From assembly GCA_046302855.1 (NCBI GenBank), contig JBKCHH010000048.1, forward strand, positions 1 through 6,102: a stretch of DNA of 6,102 bases. The letters are read 5' to 3'. Under the pieces are notes generated by a model. It was not told the DNA's origin, searched no databases, and saw only the letters and a list, made by a program, of their open reading frames with translations. Below, piece by piece: positions 1 to 6,102 of the stretch. The position numbers and the translations under genes are program-made. Within the stretch, counting starts at the first letter, position 1, and the number at the start of each line of letters is the position of its first letter. The stretch is from JBKCHH01 sp046302855. Lineage in GTDB: Bacteria > Pseudomonadota > Alphaproteobacteria > Rickettsiales > UBA8987.

Positions 1-1
1 T

Positions 2-853
2 ATTGTAGAAGATGTTTTAAAACAGTTAAAGCCAAGCGTTTTTTTAAATGACCCAAAAGTTTGGCAAAAAATGTTTGTGAATTTTGATGTTGATGTTCAT
101 AAATATCAAAAGGGTGTTTGTATGGTGGTGGCAGGCGAGCAAGACTATATTGGGGCTAGCAAGCTAGCTTCCCTTTCAGCTGCTAGATCTGGCTGTGGCA
201 TGGTGAAATTGCTGGTTAATCGCAATGATTTCTTTTTGTTTTCCACTATTGACCCAAGCTTAATTATAAAATCTTATGATAATTTTTGGGGTATGGTTTC
301 AATAATTGGGGATGATAAAATTAGCTCCTTTGTAGTAGGCCCAGGTCTTGGTATTAGTGATGACACTAGAAAAAAAGTAATAGAGGTTCTAAAAACCAAA
401 AAACCAGTAGTAATAGATGCAGATGCCATTAGTACTTTTGCTAACAATCCTAAAGACCTATTTAAACATTTACATCAAAACTGTGTTTTAACCCCACATG
501 CGGGTGAATTTCACAAGCTGTTTAAACTAGAGGGCAATAAGATAGAGCAGGCAATTAATGCCGCCAAACAAACTGGAACAGTAATAGTTTATAAGGGGAA
601 CGATACGGTTATTACTGATTCTAATAAGGTTATAATCAATGCCAATTCCTCTAACAACTTGGCTACGGCTGGCAGTGGCGATGTTCTATCTGGCATAATA
701 GCAGGTTTACTAGCACAAGGGATGACGCCCTTTTACGCAGCTGCCGCTGGCGTATGGCTCCACGCAGAAACAGCAAGACCTTTAAAAATGGGCATGATAG
801 CCTCTGATGTTATTTCTCATCTACCCAAAACTTTAAACAGTTTGGTAGGGTGA
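2..853 (+). CDS. nnrD: NAD(P)H-hydrate dehydratase domain (NnrD/YjeF C-terminal), 5'-partial, probably the C-terminal half of a fused NnrE-NnrD
   Basis: Ribokinase-like enzyme that uses ADP or ATP to dehydrate damaged (S)-NAD(P)HX back to NAD(P)H in the cytoplasm. The frame is open from base 2 with no stop, giving 283 visible residues, so the Met at base 71 is internal. It lies inside the family's entry segment (NDPKVW, residues 16-21; HKYQKG, 33-38). Other family motifs follow in order: GPGLG 113-117, DAD 139-141, LTPHAGE 163-169, KGNDT from 198, and ATAGSGD ending at Asp227, the expected catalytic base, then a Gly/Ala-rich helix. A linker such as KPSVFLNDPKVW is typical of bifunctional proteins that carry an N-terminal epimerase (YjeF-N) domain, so the fusion is inferred; the epimerase part lies outside the window. 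The stop overlaps the start of the next gene. The dehydratase call is firm; the fusion is likely but not seen. Confidence 0.93.
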   Translation: MVEDVLKQLKPSVFLNDPKVWQKMFVNFDVDVHKYQKGVCMVVAGEQDYIGASKLASLSAARSGCGMVKLLVNRNDFFLFSTIDPSLIIKSYDNFWGMVSIIGDDKISSFVVGPGLGISDDTRKKVIEVLKTKKPVVIDADAISTFANNPKDLFKHLHQNCVLTPHAGEFHKLFKLEGNKIEQAINAAKQTGTVIVYKGNDTVITDSNKVIINANSSNNLATAGSGDVLSGIIAGLLAQGMTPFYAAAAGVWLHAETARPLKMGMIASDVISHLPKTLNSLVG

Positions 854-1704
854 TGATTAAGAAACTTTTACTGCTGGGTTTGCTTTTTTTAAATTCTGCC
901 TGCACCCAGCTTGGCATTTTTGTTATTAATTTCCCCACCCTTTTCAGCAATCAAAAGATAGTAAGAAACTTAGACTTTGGCAGCAACTATGGCAGTAAGT
1001 TAGATTTATACTATCCTAAAAAAGCAGATAAGCCCTCCCCCGTTATTGTGTTTTTTCACGGTGGTAAGTGGATGAATGGCAAAAGGCAAGACTATAGATT
1101 TGTTGCCGATGCCTTTACCAAAAAAGGCTACATTGTAATAATACCAGATTATGTAAAATACCCTATGGTAAAATTCCCCACTTGGCAAGAAGACGGGGCA
1201 AAGGCGGTAGTTTGGGCCTACAATAATGTGAAAAGTTATAACGGTGATAAAAACAATCTATTTGTTATGGGCCATTCCGCCGGCGCTCATATAGGGGCGT
1301 TGCTTATAGCCAATAATGAATATTTGCTAAAACAAAAGGCTAGTAGAAGCTACATAAAAGCCTTTGTAGGCATTGCTGGGCCTTACAATTTTACTCCAGA
1401 TGATAAAGATTTAGAAGCAATGTTTGCCCCCAAAGAAAACTATCCAAATATGCAGGTTTTAACCTATATTGATGGCAAACAAGCACCAATGCTTTTGCTT
1501 TGGGGCGAAAAAGATAAGGATGTTGGCAAAAGTAATTTAGATAAACTTGAAAAGACTTTAAAACAAAAAGGGGGTAAATATGAAATTAAAATATATCCCA
1601 ATATTGACCATATAGATATAATAACCGCCCTTTCGCCCTTAAAACAAAACCTAGCCCCCGTTTTAAAAGATATTGATGGTTTTTTAAGGGCAAAGGTGGA
1701 TTAG
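853..1704 (+). CDS. Alpha/beta-hydrolase (carboxylesterase/BD-FAE-like), probable exported lipoprotein
   Basis: A 283-residue esterase-type hydrolase. The N-terminus has Lys-Lys, a Leu-rich core and a Cys in LNSAC, which resembles a lipoprotein signal peptide. The -3 position is Asn rather than Leu/Val/Ile, so lipidation is only probable. The catalytic machinery is complete: oxyanion-hole HGGKW from His69, nucleophile elbow GHSAGAH with Ser142, acid in WGEKDKD (Asp221 or Asp223), and His253 in NIDHID. The closing segment (APVLKDIDGFL) also fits the family. The substrate cannot be predicted; small ester or amide substrates are usual for such enzymes. I chose ATG at 853, which overlaps the upstream TGA as TGATG. 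A GTG at 850 would add one Met. There is no properly spaced Shine-Dalgarno sequence (AGGG sits too close), so translation probably depends on coupling to the preceding gene. Confidence 0.88.
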   Translation: MIKKLLLLGLLFLNSACTQLGIFVINFPTLFSNQKIVRNLDFGSNYGSKLDLYYPKKADKPSPVIVFFHGGKWMNGKRQDYRFVADAFTKKGYIVIIPDYVKYPMVKFPTWQEDGAKAVVWAYNNVKSYNGDKNNLFVMGHSAGAHIGALLIANNEYLLKQKASRSYIKAFVGIAGPYNFTPDDKDLEAMFAPKENYPNMQVLTYIDGKQAPMLLLWGEKDKDVGKSNLDKLEKTLKQKGGKYEIKIYPNIDHIDIITALSPLKQNLAPVLKDIDGFLRAKVD

Positions 1705-1732
1705 AGCGTTTGATGGCTTAAACTAATCTACC
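1695..1732. terminator. Inverted repeat across two convergent stop codons, possible bidirectional transcription end
   Basis: GGTGGATTAG (1695-1704) faces CTAATCTACC (1723-1732), forming a 10-bp stem with one G-T pair. An alternative inner pairing is GTTT (1708-1711) with AAAC (1720-1723), leaving a bulge. The two arms contain the stop codons of the hydrolase and of ppdK, and each encodes Val-Asp-stop. The position suits a shared terminator, but no T-run follows the stem on either strand, so it is not a classic intrinsic terminator. Part of the symmetry may be chance, arising from the identical Val-Asp ends. Confidence 0.35.
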
Positions 1733-4386
1733 AACCCCGCTCTAGCACTAGCCAGCCTTGCGATGGGTACGCGGTAGGGCGAGCAGGAAACATAATTTAG
1801 CCCCACCTTGTGGAAAAATTCTATTGAGGCTGGGTCGCCACCATGTTCGCCACAAATTCCTAGTTTTAAGGTTGGTTTTACTTTTCTGCCCCGCTCAACA
1901 GCTATTTTTATTAGCTCACCTACCCCTTCTATATCTAGCGTGGCAAAGGGGTCTTTAGCAACAATGCCTTTGGCGATATATTCATTAATAAAATTGGCAG
2001 AATCATCACGAGAAATACCAAGGGTGGTTTGCGTTAAATCATTAGTGCCAAAGCTAAAAAAATCGGCAAAGCTAGCAATTTCACCTGCTTGCAGAGCAGC
2101 TCGAGGCAGTTCTATCATGGTGCCAATTTGATAATCTATCTTTACGCCACTTTTTGCTATTACCTCTTTCGCCACCGCTTCGGTTTGACTACGAAGAATT
2201 TCCAGCTCTTTTTTATTCATTACTATGGGAATCATAATTTCAGGTATTGCCTTAAAGCCTTTTTTGGCAACCTCGCAAGCAGCCTCCATTATTGCTTGCA
2301 CCTGCATTTTGTATAGTTCTGGGTAAGTAATGCCAAGCCTGCAACCTCTATGCCCAAGCATCGGGTTTACTTCTTTTAACCCTTCAATTTTGCGATGGAT
2401 TTTTTCTACACTAATGCCGGTAGTTTTAGAAATTTCTAAAACATCCTTTTCATTTTCTGGCAAGAACTCATGCAGTGGCGGGTCAAGCAGACGAATGTTT
2501 ACAGGTAGCCCATCCATTACAGTAAAAATTTCTACAAAATCTTTGCGTTGAAAGGGTAGAAGTTTTGCTATTGCCCTGTTTCTAATCTCTTCATTTTCCG
2601 CAATTATTACTTCCCGCACTACATTAATGCGGTTTTCGTTAAAGAACATATGTTCTGTTCTACACAGGCCTATACCTTCTGCCCCAAATTCCCTTGCCAC
2701 CTTGGCATCTTCTAAAGTTTCTGAATTGCACCTTACTTTTAACTGCCTAAATTCATCTGCCCAACGCATAAGGGTAGCAAAATCATTGCCAAGCTCAGGG
2801 GAGATGGTTGGAACCTTGCCTTCAAACACCTCGCCACTACCACCATCTATGGTAATAATTTCATTTTCTTTTATAATTTTGCTTCCAGCCCTTAATTCCT
2901 TTTTGTGATAATTAATTTCTATTGTAGATGCCCCGCTAACGCACGCCCTACCCATGCCTCTAGCCACAACCGCTGCGTGGGAGGTCATGCCCCCTCTTGC
3001 GGTTAGAATGCCCCTAGCCACGCTCATGCCATTAATATCTTCCGGGCTAGTTTCGGTGCGAACTAGAATCACATCTTCGCCCCGTGAGGCCAGTTCTTGA
3101 GCATCATGAGCCGAAAATACCACCTTGCCTGAAACCGCACCGGGTGAGGCTGGCAAGCCTTTTGCCAACAAAATCTTTTTAGCATTTTTATCTAAAGATG
3201 GGTGTAAGAGCTGATCAAGGCTTGAAGGCTCTACCCGCAAAATTGCCTCTTTTTTAGAAATTAGCCCCTCATTTACCATATCAATGGCAACCTTAACGGC
3301 AGATTTGGCCGTTCTTTTACCGTTTCTGGTTTGAAGCATCCATAATTTTTTATTCTGCACCGTAAATTCAATATCTTGCATATCACGGTAGTGATTTTCT
3401 AAAATCTTTTGAATGCGAAGAAGCTCCTTATAAACCTCTGGCATGGTTTCTTCCATAGATGGCAGGTCTGAACCCTGTTTTTTTCTACCTTCAATACTTA
3501 TTTGCTGTGGCGTTCTAATGCCTGCCACCACATCTTCCCCTTGGGCATTTATTAAATATTCACCGTAAAATATTTTCTCACCCGTTGAAGGGTCGCGAGT
3601 AAAGGCAACGCCCGTGGCAGAAGCATCCCCCATATTACCAAAAACCATTGCCTGAACATTCACAGCCGTGCCCCATTGTGCAGGGATGTCATACATTTTG
3701 CGGTAGGTAATGGCTCTGTCGTTCATCCAAGATTTAAACACGGCAGAAATGGCGTTCCACAGTTGCTCTTCAACATCTTGCGGAAAGGGCTTGCCAGTTT
3801 CTTCTATAACCTTTTCAAGATACAGACCCACTATTTCTTTTAAATCTTCTGCATCTAAAGAGACATCGTCATAAACGCCCTTATCTTGCTTTTTGTAATC
3901 TAAAATTTCTTCGAAAAGATGTTTTTCAACGCCCAAAACCACATCGGAATACATTTGAATAAAGCGACGGTAGCTATCAAAAGCAAACCTTTCATTGTTT
4001 GATTTTTTTGCTAGGCCTAAAACGGTTTTATCGTTAAGCCCTAGGTTTAAAATAGTATCCATCATACCAGGCATTGAACTTCTAGCACCAGAGCGAACTG
4101 AAAGGAGCAAAGGATTAGAGCCATCGCCAAATTTTGTGCTAACTAGCTGTTCTATGTGGCGGATATTTTCTTTAACCTGTAATTCAAGATTTTTAGGATA
4201 GGTTCTTTTATTGGCATAGAAATAATTGCACACCTCAGTAGTAATGGTAAGCCCTGGCGGAACAGGCAGGCCAATAGAGCTCATTTCTGCCAAGTTTGCC
4301 CCCTTGCCACCAAGCAAGTTTTTCATAGCAGAACTGCCTTCTGCCTTACCATCCCCAAAAAAATATACCCATTTTTCTTGTGTCAT
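1723..4386 (-). CDS. ppdK: Pyruvate, phosphate dikinase
   Basis: Cytoplasmic enzyme for ATP + Pi + pyruvate <-> AMP + PPi + PEP. It serves gluconeogenesis or, in reverse, ATP-yielding glycolysis in place of pyruvate kinase. It is complete at 887 residues, normal for bacterial PpdK. Domain order: N-terminal ATP-grasp region (GGKGANL 26-32, SVRSGA 96-101, DIEFTV and QTRNGKRT about 336-356); swivelling phosphohistidine domain with GGMTSHAAV, where His470 is the phosphocarrier and Thr468 is the site equivalent to the regulatory Thr in other PPDKs; C-terminal PEP/pyruvate TIM barrel (GLCRTEH from 573, LLDPPLHEFLP about 631, FGTNDLTQTTLG, GICGEHGGDP) with catalytic Cys868 in SCSPYR. No key residue is missing. 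I chose the ATG at 4386, where MTQEKWVYFFG begins the conserved N-terminus and AAGAG sits 5 nt upstream. A TTG at 4419 would add 11 basic, unconserved residues. It is convergent with the hydrolase and divergent from murA. Confidence 0.97.
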   Translation of the reverse strand: MTQEKWVYFFGDGKAEGSSAMKNLLGGKGANLAEMSSIGLPVPPGLTITTEVCNYFYANKRTYPKNLELQVKENIRHIEQLVSTKFGDGSNPLLLSVRSGARSSMPGMMDTILNLGLNDKTVLGLAKKSNNERFAFDSYRRFIQMYSDVVLGVEKHLFEEILDYKKQDKGVYDDVSLDAEDLKEIVGLYLEKVIEETGKPFPQDVEEQLWNAISAVFKSWMNDRAITYRKMYDIPAQWGTAVNVQAMVFGNMGDASATGVAFTRDPSTGEKIFYGEYLINAQGEDVVAGIRTPQQISIEGRKKQGSDLPSMEETMPEVYKELLRIQKILENHYRDMQDIEFTVQNKKLWMLQTRNGKRTAKSAVKVAIDMVNEGLISKKEAILRVEPSSLDQLLHPSLDKNAKKILLAKGLPASPGAVSGKVVFSAHDAQELASRGEDVILVRTETSPEDINGMSVARGILTARGGMTSHAAVVARGMGRACVSGASTIEINYHKKELRAGSKIIKENEIITIDGGSGEVFEGKVPTISPELGNDFATLMRWADEFRQLKVRCNSETLEDAKVAREFGAEGIGLCRTEHMFFNENRINVVREVIIAENEEIRNRAIAKLLPFQRKDFVEIFTVMDGLPVNIRLLDPPLHEFLPENEKDVLEISKTTGISVEKIHRKIEGLKEVNPMLGHRGCRLGITYPELYKMQVQAIMEAACEVAKKGFKAIPEIMIPIVMNKKELEILRSQTEAVAKEVIAKSGVKIDYQIGTMIELPRAALQAGEIASFADFFSFGTNDLTQTTLGISRDDSANFINEYIAKGIVAKDPFATLDIEGVGELIKIAVERGRKVKPTLKLGICGEHGGDPASIEFFHKVGLNYVSCSPYRVPIARLASARAGLVD

Positions 4387-4483
4387 TTTTACTCTTAAAT
4401 TTTTTTTGATGCCCTTCAATAATATTTTAAGCCCTTTATTTCAAGGTATTTTAAGTTATAGATTTCACAAAATAACAAAATCT
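4387..4483. promoter_or_regulatory. Divergent ppdK/murA promoter region
   Basis: A 97-bp AT-rich gap between two divergent starts must hold the ppdK promoter and probably that of murA. Candidate boxes are weak. For ppdK (minus strand), TTGAAA (complement of 4439-4444) and TATTAT (complement of 4419-4424) each match consensus at five of six positions, but the spacer is only 14 nt. For murA, TATAGA (4457-4462) has a poor -35-like TTTATT (4435-4440) at about 16 nt. A ribosome site AAGAG for ppdK is the complement of 4392-4396. No recognisable Shine-Dalgarno sequence precedes murA. That promoters lie here is secure from gene order; the exact boxes are tentative. Confidence 0.5.
4423..4455. repeat. 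Pair of 9-bp direct repeats in the divergent promoter region
   Basis: TATTTTAAG occurs at 4423-4431 and again at 4447-4455, 24 bp apart from start to start. The second copy abuts the tentative murA -10; the first overlaps the tentative ppdK -10. The motif is AT-rich in AT-rich DNA, so chance is a real possibility. If functional, it could bind a regulator of both genes. Confidence 0.4.
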
Positions 4484-5767
4484 ATGGAAAAAATTTTAGT
4501 ATCAGGTGGCAATAAATTAAGTGGCGAAATTAAAATTTCTGGAGCTAAAAACTCTGCCCTACCCTTGCTTGCCGCCTCTATTTTAACTAAGGAAACTATC
4601 GAGCTACACAATGTGCCAGAATTAGCCGATATTAAAACCATGCTTGAACTTCTTTCAAGCCTTGGCGTAGTAATAAAAAAAGAGCATAATTTAAAAAGCC
4701 AAATTTTTAGCAATAGCGTTATTAGTTTAAGCGGAAAAGACATCAACAATCTAACCGCTATTTATGATATTGTAAGAAAAATGCGAGCCTCTGTAATAGT
4801 GTTAGGCCCTATGCTTGCCAGATTTGGTGAGGCAAAGGTTTCTTTACCGGGTGGCTGTGCCATTGGCACAAGACCAGTTGATATTCATCTAGAAGCGCTT
4901 GAAAAGATGGGGGCAGAAATTCAAATAGATGGCGGGTATATAATAGCTAAAACTAAAAAGGGGCATCTAACTGGGGCAGAGATTAATTTTCGCTTTCCTT
5001 CCGTTGGGGCAACAGAAAATATCTTAATGGCAGCTAGCCTTGCAAAAGGAAAAACAACCATCACTAATGCTGCCAAAGAGCCAGAGATTGTAGATTTAGC
5101 CAATCTTATAAACAAAATGGGGGCTAAAATTAAGGGGGCTGGCACTGCTACCATTATAATAGATGGGGTGGAACACTTAAGCGGGGCGGTGCATAATGTA
5201 ATTGCCGATAGAATAGAGGCTGGCACCTTTGCAATTCTTGCCCAAATAACCAATAGTGATTTAACCTTACAAGACCTAGAGCCAAGCCATTTAGTAACGG
5301 TTTTTGAATCGCTAGAAAAAACGGGGGCAAAGGTAGAAATTGGGCAAAATACCGTATCCATAAAGGCTTCCAAAACCATTAAACCAGTATCTATAAAAAC
5401 AGAGATATTTCCGGGCTTTCCAACCGATATGCAGGCACAATGGGTAGCCTTAATGTGTTTAGCTAAGGGGGTAAGCGAAATTACCGAAAATATTTTTGAA
5501 AATCGCTTCATGCATATTGCCGAACTTCGTCGCATGGGGGCAAAAATTGAAGAAAAGGGTGAGCTAGTTCACATAACAGGGGTGGAGCATTTAAAGCCAG
5601 CCCAAGTAATGGCAACTGATCTTAGAGCCTCTGTCTCCTTAATTCTAGCTGGGCTTGCCACAAAAGGGGAAACCATTATCGATAGGGTTTATCACCTAGA
5701 TAGAGGTTATGAAAAAATTGAAGAAAAACTCTCCCTTGTGGGGGCTAAAATTAAGCGGATTGGTTAA
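4484..5767 (+). CDS. murA: UDP-N-acetylglucosamine 1-carboxyvinyltransferase
   Basis: Catalyses the first committed step of peptidoglycan synthesis: transfer of enolpyruvate from PEP to UDP-GlcNAc in the cytoplasm. At 427 residues it has the usual length and the two-fold alpha/beta inverse barrel pattern. Visible motifs are the N-terminal SGAKNSALPLLAA (the Lys-Asn pair that contacts substrate), RKMRAS, and the active-site loop LPGGCAIGTRPVD with Cys125 (equivalent to E. coli Cys115). FPTDMQAQ carries Asp315 (equivalent to Asp305), DLRAS has Arg381 and HLDRGYE has Arg407 (equivalent to Arg397). Having Cys rather than Asp at the active site predicts sensitivity to fosfomycin at the target level. 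The start at 4484 begins the conserved MEKILVSGG. The frame stays open much further upstream, but that stretch lies antisense to ppdK and has no MurA similarity. No Shine-Dalgarno sequence is visible. An insertion sequence begins immediately after the stop codon. Confidence 0.97.
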   Translation: MEKILVSGGNKLSGEIKISGAKNSALPLLAASILTKETIELHNVPELADIKTMLELLSSLGVVIKKEHNLKSQIFSNSVISLSGKDINNLTAIYDIVRKMRASVIVLGPMLARFGEAKVSLPGGCAIGTRPVDIHLEALEKMGAEIQIDGGYIIAKTKKGHLTGAEINFRFPSVGATENILMAASLAKGKTTITNAAKEPEIVDLANLINKMGAKIKGAGTATIIIDGVEHLSGAVHNVIADRIEAGTFAILAQITNSDLTLQDLEPSHLVTVFESLEKTGAKVEIGQNTVSIKASKTIKPVSIKTEIFPGFPTDMQAQWVALMCLAKGVSEITENIFENRFMHIAELRRMGAKIEEKGELVHITGVEHLKPAQVMATDLRASVSLILAGLATKGETIIDRVYHLDRGYEKIEEKLSLVGAKIKRIG

Positions 5768-5829
5768 AAAGACCTTGCCTGATTCTACTTTCTCAGTCAT
5801 AAAGGAGGCAAGGTATGGCAAGTTTTTTT
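5767..5829 (+). terminator. Possible alternative terminator-like hairpin reaching into the transposase gene
   Basis: The left arm CTTGCC (5774-5779) can also pair with a second GGCAAG copy at 5817-5822, directly followed by seven T's (5823-5829). The A-run 5767-5770 with GA at 5771-5772 can extend the stem against those T's after one mismatch. It resembles an intrinsic terminator but has a loop of 37 nt and competes with the stronger 9-bp hairpin. It could end murA transcripts within the first codons of the transposase gene. Tentative. Confidence 0.25.
5772..5814 (+). promoter_or_regulatory. Inverted repeat that covers part of the transposase Shine-Dalgarno site
   Basis: ACCTTGCCT (5772-5780) is the exact reverse complement of AGGCAAGGT (5806-5814), with a 25-nt loop. 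The Shine-Dalgarno sequence AAGGAGG (5802-5808), 6 nt before the ATG at 5815, overlaps the right arm by three bases. RNA entering from murA would contain both arms and could fold over the ribosome site. RNA started inside the loop would lack the left arm. Control of this kind is known for IS10 and IS50; here it is inferred from the sequence alone. Confidence 0.5.
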
Positions 5830-6102
5830 GAGCTGGGTTTACAAAAGCATTTGGGTTTTGAGAATCAGTTGGTTAAGCTAGATAGTTTGCTTGATTGGGG
5901 CAGGTTTTTGGATATTCTTAAAGGGGTGCACAAGGAAAGTGGTCCGACGGGATATTGTACACTGAAAATGTTTAAAGCGTTGCTGCTGGGGCAGTGGCAT
6001 AGTTTGAGTGATCCTGCGTTAGAGCAAAGTTTATGCGTAAGGCTTGATTTTTTGCAGTTTACGGGATTTGCCTTAGGTGATGATTTGCCAGATGAAACCA
6101 CT
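5815..6102 (+). CDS. IS5-family transposase, N-terminal fragment, 3'-partial
   Basis: Enzyme expected to cut and join the ends of its own insertion sequence. The first 96 codons are visible and open to the right edge. After a variable N-terminus, the segment LKMFKALLLGQWHSLSDPAL, continuing through RLDFLQFTGF to DDLPDETT, is the characteristic N-terminal (DUF772-type) region of IS5 transposases. The DDE catalytic residues lie further on, outside the window, so whether the gene is intact cannot be judged. The ATG at 5815 is chosen because a consensus AAGGAGG precedes it by 6 nt, the strongest ribosome site in the window. Other short starts lack this. Confidence 0.87.
   Translation, partial: MASFFELGLQKHLGFENQLVKLDSLLDWGRFLDILKGVHKESGPTGYCTLKMFKALLLGQWHSLSDPALEQSLCVRLDFLQFTGFALGDDLPDETT

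Larger units (their letters stand above)
5768..6102 (+). mobile_element. IS5-family insertion sequence, left end, cut by the window edge
   Basis: The element is recognised from its transposase. The left boundary is not certain: it must lie between the murA stop (5767) and the transposase Shine-Dalgarno sequence (5802). The terminal repeat may begin near GACCTTGCCT (5771-5780). The last bases of murA, TTAA (5764-5767), fit the YTAR target used by part of the IS5 family, which would place the edge at 5768. The right end and the second copy of any target duplication lie outside the window. Codon use differs from the neighbours: 12 of 20 Leu codons in the visible transposase are CTG or TTG, while the neighbouring genes mostly use TTA, CTT and CTA, consistent with an element of separate origin. 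Confidence 0.82.

Noticed and set aside
71..853. NnrD as a complete protein starting at base 71
   Set aside because: The reading frame is open to the left edge, and the residues before the Met match the family's linker, so this Met is internal.
1758..2908. Several plus-strand reading frames of about 66-107 codons inside ppdK
   Set aside because: They are opposite-strand shadows of a strongly conserved gene, with no recognisable domains or ribosome sites.
4387..4419. Longer ppdK start at TTG 4419
   Set aside because: The extra 11 residues are basic and unlike the family. The ATG at 4386 precedes the conserved N-terminus and has an AAGAG site.
4226..4483. In-frame upstream extension of murA by 86 codons
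   Set aside because: It lies mostly antisense to ppdK and shows no MurA-like sequence. The conserved MurA N-terminus starts exactly at 4484.
4921..5535. A 204-codon minus-strand reading frame inside murA
   Set aside because: It is antisense to conserved murA codons and has no recognisable family features.
5775..5803. Promoter TTGCCT - 17 nt - CATAAA inside the IS leader
   Set aside because: Each box matches only four of six consensus positions, and the transcript would start at about 5810, removing the strong Shine-Dalgarno site the gene evidently uses.
5865..6101. A minus-strand reading frame at the right edge
   Set aside because: It is antisense to the transposase, whose plus-strand product is clearly recognised.
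1..6102. CRISPR arrays, tRNA or rRNA genes, toxin-antitoxin pairs or phage genes
   Set aside because: No regularly spaced repeats, tRNA-like cloverleaf or conserved RNA segments were seen, and coding genes fill nearly all of the window.

Overview
This window looks like chromosomal DNA from an AT-rich bacterium, most likely an alphaproteobacterium of the Rickettsiales/Holosporales type. That placement is an inference from A/T-ending codons, the gene set (a PpdK of about 887 residues, a Cys-type MurA, a linked NnrD-type domain) and an IS5-type transposase. No rRNA or other strong taxonomic marker is present.

Layout, left to right. (1) Bases 2-853, plus strand: the C-terminal NAD(P)H-hydrate dehydratase (NnrD/YjeF-C) part of a protein already open at the left edge. 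It is probably the second half of a fused NnrE-NnrD repair enzyme. (2) Bases 853-1704, plus strand: an alpha/beta-hydrolase with a lipoprotein-like N-terminus, whose ATG overlaps the previous stop (TGATG). (3) Bases 1723-4386, minus strand: a complete pyruvate, phosphate dikinase (ppdK), convergent with the hydrolase. The 18-bp gap lies inside an inverted repeat that covers both stop codons. (4) Bases 4387-4483: a 97-bp AT-rich divergent promoter region. (5) Bases 4484-5767, plus strand: a complete murA. (6) From just after murA to the right edge: the left end of an IS5-family insertion sequence. Its transposase starts at 5815, is preceded by a consensus Shine-Dalgarno sequence, and runs out of the window.

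The cellular genes are housekeeping: nicotinamide nucleotide repair, PEP/pyruvate interconversion and the first committed step of peptidoglycan synthesis. PpdK and MurA both involve PEP (PpdK makes or consumes it, MurA uses it), but they are transcribed divergently and nothing in the sequence proves a regulatory link. I see no new multi-gene system. The most interesting structure is the leader of the insertion sequence. A perfect 9-bp inverted repeat would bury part of the transposase ribosome-binding site in read-through RNA from murA, and a second copy of the same arm, followed by seven T's, could form a competing terminator-like hairpin.
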